DNA of 64,000 nucleotides from the NCBI GenBank assembly GCA_036493735.1, contig DASXPH010000141.1, forward strand, positions 186,001-250,000, given 5' to 3'. The stretch comes from AG2 sp036493735. GTDB lineage: Bacteria > Gemmatimonadota > Gemmatimonadetes > Gemmatimonadales > Gemmatimonadaceae. Within the stretch, counting starts at the first letter, position 1; each line of letters begins with the position of its first letter. The notes below the pieces were generated by a model, which was not told where the DNA came from, ran no database searches, and saw only the letters and a program-made list of their open reading frames with translations. Both the position numbers and the translations under genes were made by a program. Below are positions 8,102-16,139 of this stretch, piece by piece.

Positions 8102-8665
8102 TCACGCCACCTTCTCCAGCTGTCCGTCGTGAACCTGTTTCACGAGCTTGAACACCTCATACGGACTCGCGACGCCAACAAAGCGCCCGAGGATGCCACG
8201 GCCATTCATCATCGGTGCTTTGGCGTAGAAGCGAATCGACCCCACACCGGACGCATTCTCGATCGGATTCACCGACACCTCGAGATTCGCGATCTGATCG
8301 AAATCGATCGACGTGAAGTCAGTGCCCCAGAAACCGCTCCGCATCATGAGCCGCTTCGGCGTCACGGCGTAATACGTGTTGCCGACGACCAGAAAGAGCC
8401 GGAGCATGTTGAGAATGCTGCCCCAGAATGGGATCAGATGCATTGCGAAGAACGGCAACGCGAAGCCGAGTGGGATGCCACTCTTCCCACCCATGTGACG
8501 AATGAATCCGAAGTAGTCGAGGCAGAACCAGAGACAGCCAAATATCAGGAAGGGAATTCCCGAGACGAGAAAGGGAGCGCGGGCCGGTTGCCCGACCCAC
8601 AGGAACTTCTCGTCTTTGTCACGGATCGCCTGGAACGCTTGCGGCAGCGTGGCATCGTTGAGCAT
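8102..8665 (-). CDS. Bacterial PH-domain (DUF304-like) membrane protein
   Basis: 187 residues. The N-terminal part (FLWVGQPARAP) leads into two or three hydrophobic segments (about residues 30-95). A bacterial pleckstrin-homology-like beta domain follows (about 95-180: YYAVTPKRLMMRSG, TSIDFDQIANLEV, GSIRFYAK). This is the YdbS/DUF304-type layout of small inner-membrane proteins with no defined reaction. It is monocistronic, ending in the heptanucleotide hairpin shared with the convergent gene. The start ATG at 8665 is supported by the hydrophobic topology. Function unknown. Confidence 0.75.
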   Translation of the reverse strand: MLNDATLPQAFQAIRDKDEKFLWVGQPARAPFLVSGIPFLIFGCLWFCLDYFGFIRHMGGKSGIPLGFALPFFAMHLIPFWGSILNMLRLFLVVGNTYYAVTPKRLMMRSGFWGTDFTSIDFDQIANLEVSVNPIENASGVGSIRFYAKAPMMNGRGILGRFVGVASPYEVFKLVKQVHDGQLEKVA

Positions 8666-8730
8666 GAGGCTCGCTCGATGAGGGTTTGCTTATAGACGCA
8701 CTCCCCTTGCTCCTGGCCACGGACCGTGAC

Positions 8731-11700
8731 TCAGAAGACTACCCGTCCTCCCGCATCGATGGTCTTCAACCCCTTCGCCTTGAGCATCCCATTGAACGAC
8801 GCCAGGTCGTTACGCAGCAGGCGATCGAGCGCCGAGCGTGTGTCGCGGATCTTGCTGGCAAGAATTCCCTGAACCTCGCGCTGCTGCGATGTCGGGGCGA
8901 AGTCGGAGGCGCCCACGCCGCCGGCGAGCCAGTTGATCTGGCCGGCGGCCTGCACCGGATATCGCACCTCGTCCTGCCCGTGACCGGTCATGCGCAGGTC
9001 GACGAGTTGGCTTTCGACCGTCATGAACTTCTGCTCCAACGTGTCTCCCTGCTGCCGGATTTCAGTCGGCGCCGCACTGCCGTTGCCTAACGATTCCAAC
9101 TGCGCGCGGACGCTCTCGATCGTGCCGAGCATCTCGGCGGCCGACTTGTGGTCTTTCTGCAGCGCGAGGAGGGCATCGCTCGACGCCTTGATGTCAGCGA
9201 CGGTCTCCGCCTGATTCGGATCTTTCAACACCTCCACTGGCTGGGTGAAGCTCTGGCCGGCGGCGGACAGCTTCACGGTATAGCGGCCGGGCGGCATCAG
9301 CACGGCGATGGAGCCGAATCCGGGCGTATCGCGCGTGCCGTCGCGCGCCATCTCGAACTCGGCGTCGTTGACGGGCTTCGTGCGCAGTCGCGGAGCGCGC
9401 GAGGCCGTGTTGCGCAGGTCCCAACTCGTGCGGTTGAAGCCCGCGTGCGTGCTCGAATCATGAATCGTTCGGATGATCGCGCCGCTCGCATCCGTCACGT
9501 CGAGCGTCACCGGGGTCGGCGCGGCGAGCCAGTAGTTGATCCGAGCGCCGTAGGTCGGGTTGCTCCCCGCCGTCGGGTCATCGTTCATCGAGTAGTTGCC
9601 CGAGATGTCCGTGAATCGATACGCCGGGCGAACCGGGAAGAGATACGCCTTCGACCCCTGGATCTGCGGCGTCAACTGCTGCAGCGGCGAGAGATCGTCG
9701 AGGATCCAGATGCCCCGGCCATAGGTCGAGATTACCAGATCGTTAAAGTGCTCTTGAATCGCCATTCCATAAACCGGCGCGTGTGGTAACCCGGATTGGA
9801 GCGGCGACCAATGCTCGCCATCGTCGAACGATACGTAGAGCCCGTTTTCGGTGCCGAGGTAGAGAAGACCGCGCCTAACGTGATCCTCACGTATTATGTG
9901 CGCGTAGCTGAGTGGGCTCTTGGGAATGCCATTCACGATCAACTTCCATGTCTTGCCGAAGTCGTTGGTCTTGTAGACCCACGGATCGCGATTGTTCTCC
10001 TGATGTCCGTCCACAACGATGTAGGCAGTGCCGGCGTCGAAACGCGAGGGCTCGATGTGTCGAACGGAACCCCATGTCAACATGCCGGGAATGTTCGCTG
10101 TGACGTTCGTCCACGATGTGCCGCCATTGCGCGTGAGCTGCACGAGGCCGTCGTTCGTGCCCGCCCAGATCACTCCTGCCGTGACCGGCGATTCAGCAAT
10201 CGCATACACGACGTCCGCGTATTCGACGCCAATGTTGTCGGGCGTGAGACCGCCGGAGCTCTGCTGCTTCGATTTGTCGTTCCGTGTGAGATCCGGACTG
10301 ATGACGCGCCAGCTGCGGCCGCCGTCGGTCGTCATGTGCACGTACTGGCTGCCCGTGAAGATCTTGTTGTGATCGTGCGGCGAGATCAAAAACGGCGGAT
10401 CCCAGATGAAACGGTATTTCACGTCAGCAGCGGAATAACCGCCGGTGCTGAGCGGCCACACTTCGACGTTCTGTCCCTGCCGCCGCCGTTCGTCGTATCT
10501 GATGACGATGCCGCCCCGCGCGCCGGAGCCCGAGCCCGTCGACCAGACAATGTTCGAGTCCACGGGATCAGGCGTCGCCCAACCGCTCTCGCCGCCCTCG
10601 ACGCCGTGCCACTCGCTGCGCGCGATCTGCCCCCCGGTGCGGCTATTGCTTGGCCCGCGATACGACGGACCGTCCTGCTTGTTGCCGTAAACGAAATATG
10701 GGATGCGATTATCGACCGTGACGTGATAGATCTGGGCGATCGGCAGCTGCACGCGCAGCCAGCTCCGTCCGCGTGTCGTCGAGATCGAGACCCCACCGTC
10801 GTTCGCCACCGCCATGCGATTTGCGTTCGTCGGGTCGATCCACATGTCGTGATTGTCACCGCCCGGCGCGGAGAGCGGAACGACGGCACTGCTGTCGCCG
10901 CCGCGTCCGGCTATCGGCACGCCGGCTACGTCGGGTGCGCTACCACGTCCGCGTCCGCCCGCGCCACGGCCGCCGGTGTGCGCGGACACGCCACCATCCA
11001 ATGACCGGCTGAAATTCGCGCACATGAAATACAGCTCGTCGGGATTGTCGGTTGATACCGTGGTGCGCGTGTAATACGGCTGCCGGCAGGCGAGGTCGCG
11101 ATCGTAGTTCACGACGCGCCAGTTCGCCCCGCCATCGTCCGACCGCCAGAGCTCTCCGTTGTCCGTCGCTCGACCGTGAAGCGGGTTGCCATCTCCCGTC
11201 TCGATCAATGCGTACACGCGACTCGGATTCGACTTCGCGATGGCAAGGCCGATCTTTCCGATCTCGTGCGTCGGCAGACCGTGTCCCGTTAGGCGCGTCC
11301 ACGTCGTGCCGCCGTCGGTGCTCTGATAGATGCCGCTGCCCGCTCCGCCGCTCTCGCGACCCCAGGTGTGCAGCTCGAGCTGCCAGGTCGCGGCGAAGAG
11401 GATCTGCGGATTCGTCGGATGCATGACGACGTCGATCGCGCCCGTGTTCCGATCGACGAAGAGCACGCGCTGCCAGTGCTCGCCGCCGTCCGTCGTGCGA
11501 TATACCCCTCGCTCCTCCTGCGGTCCATAGCTGTGCCCCTGCGCGGCAACGAAAACCACGTCGGGATTGGCCGGGTCGATGACAATCCGACCAATACGAC
11601 CAGTGGAGTCGAGGCCCATCTTCTTCCAACTCCGCCCGGCGTCGGTGGATTTGTAGACGCCGTCGCCGATCGATATGTGACTTCTAATCCACGGTTCGCC

Positions 11701-12048
11701 GGTGCCGGCCCACACGATGCTCGCATTCGACGGCGCGACGGCGAGTGCACCGACCGACGACACGTCCTGATCGTCGAAGATCGGTGACCAGTGGATGCCC
11801 GCATCCACCGTCTTCCAGATGCCGCCCGACGCCGCTCCGGCGTAGTAGACGTTTGGATCGCCGGGTACTCCGACGACGGAGGAGACGCGATTGCCGACCG
11901 GACCGACGTAGCGCCACTTCAGCTCCGCTGCGGTGCTCGGATCGAAAGAGGTGACGCGCGCGGGCTGGGGGCGCTGTGCATTGGCGCCCGCGGTGAGTGC
12001 GATGGCGAAGAGAGCCTGCGAGCAGGCGACGAGGCGAGAGGATAGCAT
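8731..12048 (-). CDS. Exported sortilin/VPS10-like BNR beta-propeller protein
   Basis: 1105 residues with a signal peptide (cleavage near ANAQR). Residues about 45-800 hold many BNR/Asp-box repeats (GGIWKTVDAG, GVYKSTDAGRSW, GVYRTTDGGEHW, GIYQSTDGGTTW, HMTTDGGRSW), the beta-propeller architecture of sortilin-like and xyloglucanase-like proteins. A Gly/Arg-rich insert lies near residues 360-385. The C-terminal 250 residues contain a beta-sandwich typical of these large exported proteins (TVKLSAAGQSFTQPVEVLKDPN) followed by helices. The proteins are abundant in Gemmatimonadota and Acidobacteriota but their substrate is not established. Glycosidase or peptide-binding roles are possible. It is read alone, divergent from nothing within 80 bp. 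Confidence 0.82.
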   Translation of the reverse strand: MLSSRLVACSQALFAIALTAGANAQRPQPARVTSFDPSTAAELKWRYVGPVGNRVSSVVGVPGDPNVYYAGAASGGIWKTVDAGIHWSPIFDDQDVSSVGALAVAPSNASIVWAGTGEPWIRSHISIGDGVYKSTDAGRSWKKMGLDSTGRIGRIVIDPANPDVVFVAAQGHSYGPQEERGVYRTTDGGEHWQRVLFVDRNTGAIDVVMHPTNPQILFAATWQLELHTWGRESGGAGSGIYQSTDGGTTWTRLTGHGLPTHEIGKIGLAIAKSNPSRVYALIETGDGNPLHGRATDNGELWRSDDGGANWRVVNYDRDLACRQPYYTRTTVSTDNPDELYFMCANFSRSLDGGVSAHTGGRGAGGRGRGSAPDVAGVPIAGRGGDSSAVVPLSAPGGDNHDMWIDPTNANRMAVANDGGVSISTTRGRSWLRVQLPIAQIYHVTVDNRIPYFVYGNKQDGPSYRGPSNSRTGGQIARSEWHGVEGGESGWATPDPVDSNIVWSTGSGSGARGGIVIRYDERRRQGQNVEVWPLSTGGYSAADVKYRFIWDPPFLISPHDHNKIFTGSQYVHMTTDGGRSWRVISPDLTRNDKSKQQSSGGLTPDNIGVEYADVVYAIAESPVTAGVIWAGTNDGLVQLTRNGGTSWTNVTANIPGMLTWGSVRHIEPSRFDAGTAYIVVDGHQENNRDPWVYKTNDFGKTWKLIVNGIPKSPLSYAHIIREDHVRRGLLYLGTENGLYVSFDDGEHWSPLQSGLPHAPVYGMAIQEHFNDLVISTYGRGIWILDDLSPLQQLTPQIQGSKAYLFPVRPAYRFTDISGNYSMNDDPTAGSNPTYGARINYWLAAPTPVTLDVTDASGAIIRTIHDSSTHAGFNRTSWDLRNTASRAPRLRTKPVNDAEFEMARDGTRDTPGFGSIAVLMPPGRYTVKLSAAGQSFTQPVEVLKDPNQAETVADIKASSDALLALQKDHKSAAEMLGTIESVRAQLESLGNGSAAPTEIRQQGDTLEQKFMTVESQLVDLRMTGHGQDEVRYPVQAAGQINWLAGGVGASDFAPTSQQREVQGILASKIRDTRSALDRLLRNDLASFNGMLKAKGLKTIDAGGRVVF

Positions 12049-12131
12049 GGGCCGCTGTTGGTGAGATGCAGCGCAATCATTTCCCCTCGCCGGGACTCCC
12101 GCAAGATCGGTCCCAGGCGGCAGTTTCTCGC

Positions 12132-12458
12132 TCAGGCCATGTCGAGGACGAGTCCGACCGCGGCGGTGAGTCGCTGCCAGGCGTCAGTCTCATTCTCGAG
12201 CTGCTTCCGCCCGGCGCGCGTGAGCTCGTAGTACTTCGCTCGCCGATTGTTCTCCGACGCGCCCCATGTGGCCTTGATCCAGCCCCGGCGCTCCAGCCGG
12301 TGGAGCGCGGGATAGAGCGACCCCTGCGGGATCTGCAGCGTGGCCCGCGACACCTGATGAATTCGCTCGGATATCGCCCAGCCGTGCTCCGGCTTTAGCG
12401 AAACCGCCTTCAGGATGAGAAGATCGAGCGTGCCCTGCGGGAGGTCGAGCTTGTCCAT
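12132..12458 (-). CDS. PadR-family transcriptional regulator
   Basis: 108 residues. A winged helix starts with LPQGTLDLLILKAVSL and continues through HGWAISERIHQVS, IPQGSLYPALHRLERRGWI and YYELTRAGRKQL, the standard PadR pattern, with a short dimerisation helix at the end. PadR proteins repress neighbouring genes, often ADOP-type permeases. Here no permease follows, unlike the PadR at 30838. The gene is 84 bp from the exported BNR protein gene and in the same direction, so the two may be related in control. The ATG at 12458 matches the family start. Confidence 0.88.
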   Translation of the reverse strand: MDKLDLPQGTLDLLILKAVSLKPEHGWAISERIHQVSRATLQIPQGSLYPALHRLERRGWIKATWGASENNRRAKYYELTRAGRKQLENETDAWQRLTAAVGLVLDMA

Positions 12459-12506
12459 ATGCCCACGTTATCGATGCTTTTGTAGAAGGACAAGGGGGCG
12501 AGGAGT

Positions 12507-12541
12507 AGCGGGTAGCGGGTAGCGGTAACGGGTAGAGGGCG
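12507..12541. repeat. Heptanucleotide array (locus 3)
   Basis: AGCGGGT twice, AGCGGTA, ACGGGTA and GAGGGCG follow each other in perfect 7-bp phase. They lie in the gap between the divergent PadR gene and the lipoprotein gene. No facing complementary arm was found nearby. Confidence 0.65.
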
Positions 12542-12739
12542 AAGGCCGAGAAGAACAGGAGTGAGCGCGCTGAGGAGTGCCGCGAAAGGCAACAACGATG
12601 ATGGTTTGCTCAATAGGTCAAATGATCCGCCGCGCCCTCCGTGCTCTCCGCGCCCTCCCGCGTTTGCCGGTTAGGCGCCCAAGAGAAACGCGTGACGGAC
12701 CGAGGCGTCCTAATAGAGCCCTCCCACCCGGACGCCAAC

Positions 12740-14173
12740 ATGCGCTTCCATCGTTCGCTCTTCGTTTTCATGACCGCGGGCGCGGCTGCCTGCGGACCGA
12801 CTTACGTTGTTCAGGGACCCCCACCGGGGCCGGCACCCCAGCGCGTGCCGCCGCCGCCCCCCGCGACACCGCCTCTCGAGGTCAGCATCGTTCGCACTGA
12901 AGAAGCGCGCGTGCTGCTCCAGACGAGTCGTCAGGCATACGTCGCCGTGTTCGAGATCGTGCCGGGGCGCGGCGCCTCCCTCGTCTATCCCGCTCCTATG
13001 CGTCCGGGGAACGTGCAGTACACCGGCCTCACATGGGTCAACGTGTACTGGACGATGCGCCCGGACTATCGAATGGCGTCGAACGACACGCGCTACATCT
13101 ACGCCGTGGCGTCGGATACTCCGCTCCGCCTGAACGACGACGATTACGATTCGCGCTCCATGCAGCGCCGCCTCGGGTCGTCCTATTGGTCGTCGAGCCC
13201 CAATACGGTCGTGCGGGCGATCGAGCGTGAGTTCGTGCGCGCACAGCCTGACGAGTGGTGGGGTGAGGCCATGACGTCGATGTCGATCGTGCCTCCGCGC
13301 GCGAGCATCGTGATTCGGCTCGCCCGGGTGTATTGCCCGGATGGCAACTACTTCGAGGTCCGCGACGACCTCGCGGATCATGTGTGGTGTCCGGCGCGCC
13401 GAGGTGGACCGCGGGCTGGTGAGCGGCCGGGCGCGTCTTTCCCGGATTCCGTGTTCGGCTCGAGCGGCCGACGCGTCGCGCGTCAAATGGACCCGAGCAA
13501 GCGGACGCCGGTCTTCCGCGTGCCAGTTGGTAGCGAGGTCGGTGAGCAACAAGGGCATCCGGTGAACCAGCCCCAGAACCCGCCACCCACATACCCGCGG
13601 ACACAGCCCCAGCACCCCGGACCGGAGCTTCCTTCAACGGGTAACCAGCCAGGGCAGCCGCAGACGCCGCCGCCGAATCAGCCTCCGACGACCCAGCCGC
13701 CGCAAAATCAGCCGCCACAAACGCAGCCTGCGCCTCAGACGCCGGGGCAGGACACGTCAGCTAACAATGGCGACAAAGGAAACAATGGCCGTCGAGCGCA
13801 CGGCGATCCGCGCAACGCGGATCCGCGTGGAAATGGCAACGGTTATGGGAATGGTGGCCGGAGCACGCCATCCACGCCGCCGGCGTCGAACCCGCCATCA
13901 TCCAGCAATCCGTCGCCGAGCAATCCGTCGCAGGCGACCCCGCAACCCCAGCAACAGGGGCAGCCGCACACGCAGCCCGGGAACAACGCGCAGGGGCATG
14001 GCAACGGAAACGCCAGTGCCGGCAATAGCAGTAACGGCAATGGCAAGCAGCCTAACGACGCGGCGGGTCACGACAACGCCAAAGGCGGCGTCAGTGCGCT
14101 GATCAAGAATCGTGTGCCGCCGAAGCAGGATGACAAGAAGGCAGCAAGCGATTCGACGAAGAAGAAGCCGTAA
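12740..14173 (+). CDS. DUF4384-like lipoprotein with long Pro/Gln/Asn-rich tail
   Basis: About 477 residues from the ATG at 12740, chosen because it opens with a lipoprotein signal (MRFHRSLFVFMTAGAAAC, with the lipobox cysteine near residue 18). Residues about 45-220 form a folded part with a DUF4384-like pattern (RVLLQTSRQAYVAVFEI, ASLVYP, YIYAVASDTPL). Residues about 260-480 are low complexity, rich in Pro, Gln, Asn and Gly (PPNQPPTTQPPQNQPP), and end in lysines. It is probably anchored in the outer membrane with an extended tail. DUF4384 proteins are envelope proteins of unknown role. A strong terminator hairpin follows. Confidence 0.7.
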   Translation: MRFHRSLFVFMTAGAAACGPTYVVQGPPPGPAPQRVPPPPPATPPLEVSIVRTEEARVLLQTSRQAYVAVFEIVPGRGASLVYPAPMRPGNVQYTGLTWVNVYWTMRPDYRMASNDTRYIYAVASDTPLRLNDDDYDSRSMQRRLGSSYWSSSPNTVVRAIEREFVRAQPDEWWGEAMTSMSIVPPRASIVIRLARVYCPDGNYFEVRDDLADHVWCPARRGGPRAGERPGASFPDSVFGSSGRRVARQMDPSKRTPVFRVPVGSEVGEQQGHPVNQPQNPPPTYPRTQPQHPGPELPSTGNQPGQPQTPPPNQPPTTQPPQNQPPQTQPAPQTPGQDTSANNGDKGNNGRRAHGDPRNADPRGNGNGYGNGGRSTPSTPPASNPPSSSNPSPSNPSQATPQPQQQGQPHTQPGNNAQGHGNGNASAGNSSNGNGKQPNDAAGHDNAKGGVSALIKNRVPPKQDDKKAASDSTKKKP

Positions 14174-14174
14174 T

Positions 14175-14278
14175 TGGTGACTGGTGATTGGTGGTTGGTT
14201 ACTTGTGAATAAGGAAGGCCCGCACAGGCGCGGGCCTTTCTTTTTTGCTAATCATCAGCCACTAACCACCGGTCACCA
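14175..14278. repeat. Heptanucleotide arms around a terminator (locus 4)
   Basis: The left arm has GGTGACT, GGTGATT, GGTGGTT and GGTTACT (14175-14202). The right arm has AGCCACT, AACCACC, GGTCACC and ACTAGTC units up to 14278. The arms are complementary and enclose the GC-rich terminator stem, giving a nested hairpin between convergent genes. Confidence 0.7.
14214..14245 (+). terminator. Rho-independent terminator after the lipoprotein gene
   Basis: A perfect 9-bp stem AAGGCCCGC / GCGGGCCTT (14214-14222 and 14229-14237) with a 6-base loop, followed by TTTCTTTTTT. It is the clearest intrinsic terminator in the window and sits 41 bp after the lipoprotein stop. Confidence 0.9.
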
Positions 14279-14941
14279 CTAGTCCTTATACGGCGACTCT
14301 TCCGGTGCGAGCGACGCCGCGAGCTCGATGAGCATCGGGCTCAGATGCGCGCCGAAGCGCAGCAGGTTGCTGGCTCGGCTGCGTCGCGCCAGCAGAAATG
14401 CGATCGGCGCGAGATCTCGCTTTGCCGCATTACACAGCTTGCAGGCAAGGACGAGATTGTCGCGCCGATCGTAGGCTGTCTGGCCGCGGCGGGGCGCCAC
14501 ATGGTCGAGCGTCATCGTCGATTCGGCGAATCGCTCACCGCAGTAGGCGCAGACCGGACCATGTCGAGCCAGGAGCCAGCGTCGTGTTTCCGCATAGGCG
14601 ACACGGCCGGTAGGATGCGAGGTCAGCTGGACCGGGCGGTGCGATGCACCACGCTTCGCGCCCTGCTTTCCTCGTCCAGAGCCCCGGCGTCGATGCGAGC
14701 GGGGCCGTTCGTGATCGAGCACTTCCTGGTGCACCCGATGCGGATGGGCGCTCGTGGCGGCGGCTCGATGATGTTGATGCGACGTGCTGCTCGGAGTGGA
14801 ACTGGAGCGGTGTTGCTGCTTTGGCCCGTCGTCGCGGTAGGGCGAGTCGTGAAAATGTCGAGACAAACGAAATGCGAGTGGAGTAAACGAACTGCTGAAG
14901 CTTGGACGTCGATCTGACGACCCAACAGCGGGAGACGTCAC
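14279..14941 (-). CDS. HNH endonuclease
   Basis: 220 residues if read from 14941. The C-terminal 100 residues are a clear HNH nuclease: C-A-Y-C-G, LDHVAPRRGG-like (LDHV with catalytic His), DNLVLACKLCNAAK with the second zinc-binding pair. The preceding 115 residues are Ser/His/Arg-rich and not conserved-looking, so the real start may be an internal codon. Such small HNH proteins act on DNA, but target and role vary (restriction-like, repair, mobile elements). No partner methylase is nearby. Confidence 0.75.
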   Translation of the reverse strand: MTSPAVGSSDRRPSFSSSFTPLAFRLSRHFHDSPYRDDGPKQQHRSSSTPSSTSHQHHRAAATSAHPHRVHQEVLDHERPRSHRRRGSGRGKQGAKRGASHRPVQLTSHPTGRVAYAETRRWLLARHGPVCAYCGERFAESTMTLDHVAPRRGQTAYDRRDNLVLACKLCNAAKRDLAPIAFLLARRSRASNLLRFGAHLSPMLIELAASLAPEESPYKD

Positions 14942-15376
14942 CGAACGCGAGCATAAACTCGGGGCCGGGTCAGGTCAACAAGGAAATGTACACCCAAAGG
15001 CCAGATCGGTGCCCGCCCAGGCGAGCCTTTCTGCCGGCGAATCGATGAGACAGGTTTATGCAAGACTGAGCCCTGTAAGCCTCCACGGAACGTCGGGCTG
15101 CGAGAGTTCGGCACCAGCTCTGCGCTGAAATCATTGCAACTCAACGACTTCGCGTTGCGATCGCCGCCGTCTCAGCTCCGCCTGCTCCGTCCCGGCCGCT
15201 CGCTCTGTATGGATCTTACACCCGATCTGAGTCACCAGCTTCGGGGCCGGCGCCTCGATCCGCCACGCCTCCATCGATTAGCGCGCCGTGGAGTTCTTCA
15301 CCATCCTCGACGAGTTCTTCTAGGCTGTCTGCGGGAGCGACGGGAGCACCTTTGAAATGCCTGACGGAGACGCGTC
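14942..15376. other. Intergenic region (435 bp), no gene recognised
   Basis: Short open frames occur on both strands (for example reverse 14938-15144 and forward 15134-15355), but none has a recognisable domain, ribosome binding site or homologous neighbour. The promoter of the operon starting at 15377 should lie in the last 100 bp. It may contain decayed sequence, but I cannot assign it. Confidence 0.5.
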
Positions 15377-15643
15377 GTGCTCTACATGATCGTTGAGCAT
15401 TTTAAGAACGCTGATGCGCGGCCGATATACGACCGCTTTCGCCAGCGCGGTCGGTTGGCGCCGCCCGGATTAGCGTACGTAAACAGTTGGGTTGCGTCAG
15501 ACCTGACGCGATGCTACCAGGTGATGGCATGCGACGACCGGGCGCTGCTCGATCAGTGGATCGCTGCGTGGGAGGACCTCGTGGACTTCGAGGTTCATCC
15601 CGTCATCACCTCGGCTGAGGCTCTTTCAGAAACTTCACGGTGA
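15377..15643 (+). CDS. DUF3303 domain protein
   Basis: 88 residues starting at GTG (15377). The sequence follows the DUF3303 pattern throughout: MLYMIVEHFK at the start, RFRQRGRLAPPGLAYVNSW, DLTRCYQVM, LVDFEVHPV. It is a small cytoplasmic alpha/beta protein, probably of ferredoxin-like (dimeric barrel) fold, with no known reaction. It is followed after 4 bp by an exported NTF2-like protein and may share its transcript. Confidence 0.8.
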   Translation: MLYMIVEHFKNADARPIYDRFRQRGRLAPPGLAYVNSWVASDLTRCYQVMACDDRALLDQWIAAWEDLVDFEVHPVITSAEALSETSR

Positions 15644-15647
15644 GATC

Positions 15648-16130
15648 ATGACGCCACGACTCATTAACCTCGGCATCGGACTGGCTTTATTCGCTCTCGG
15701 CGGCGCGAACGGTCTGAGAGCGCAGCAGCCTAGCCAACAGGGCAAGGTAGAGCCAAACCTCGTCGTCGATTCGCTGCTCGTCCAACGAGAGCGCGCACAA
15801 TGGGACGCCTTGAAGACACGAGACACCACCGCGTTCGTGCATCTCATGGGTGGGGATGTTGTCGATATCGACGTATCGGGCGTGAAGCGGACGTCGCCGG
15901 CGACCACGGCGCGCTACGTCCTGGGATGCCAGACCACGAGTGTCGCATTGAGTGAGATTCGCGTCGCACGTCATGCAACGAGTGCGGTCGTCGCGTACAA
16001 AGCAACCATCGAAGCAACCTGCTGGGGACAGAGGGCCCCCTCGCCGTTATACGTCATGACCGTGTACGAACAGCGGGGAAGCGCCTGGCTCCCGATCGCT
16101 CATTCGGAGACGCCGGCGGCACATTGGTAG
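15648..16130 (+). CDS. Exported NTF2/SnoaL-like protein
   Basis: 160 residues with a signal peptide (cleavage after LRAQQ). The mature part resembles the DUF4440/SnoaL-like NTF2 fold: an opening helix with QRERAQWDALKTRDTTAFVHLMG, then beta strands (VDIDVSGVKRTSP, SAVVAYKATIEATCWG, YVMTVYEQRGSAWLPIAHSE). Such proteins bind small molecules or are enzymes of unknown type. GGTGAGATC precedes the ATG. It sits between DUF3303 (4 bp) and the DUF5107-TPR gene (9 bp), making a three-gene operon. Confidence 0.7.
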   Translation: MTPRLINLGIGLALFALGGANGLRAQQPSQQGKVEPNLVVDSLLVQRERAQWDALKTRDTTAFVHLMGGDVVDIDVSGVKRTSPATTARYVLGCQTTSVALSEIRVARHATSAVVAYKATIEATCWGQRAPSPLYVMTVYEQRGSAWLPIAHSETPAAHW

Positions 16131-16139
16131 CCAGTCCTT

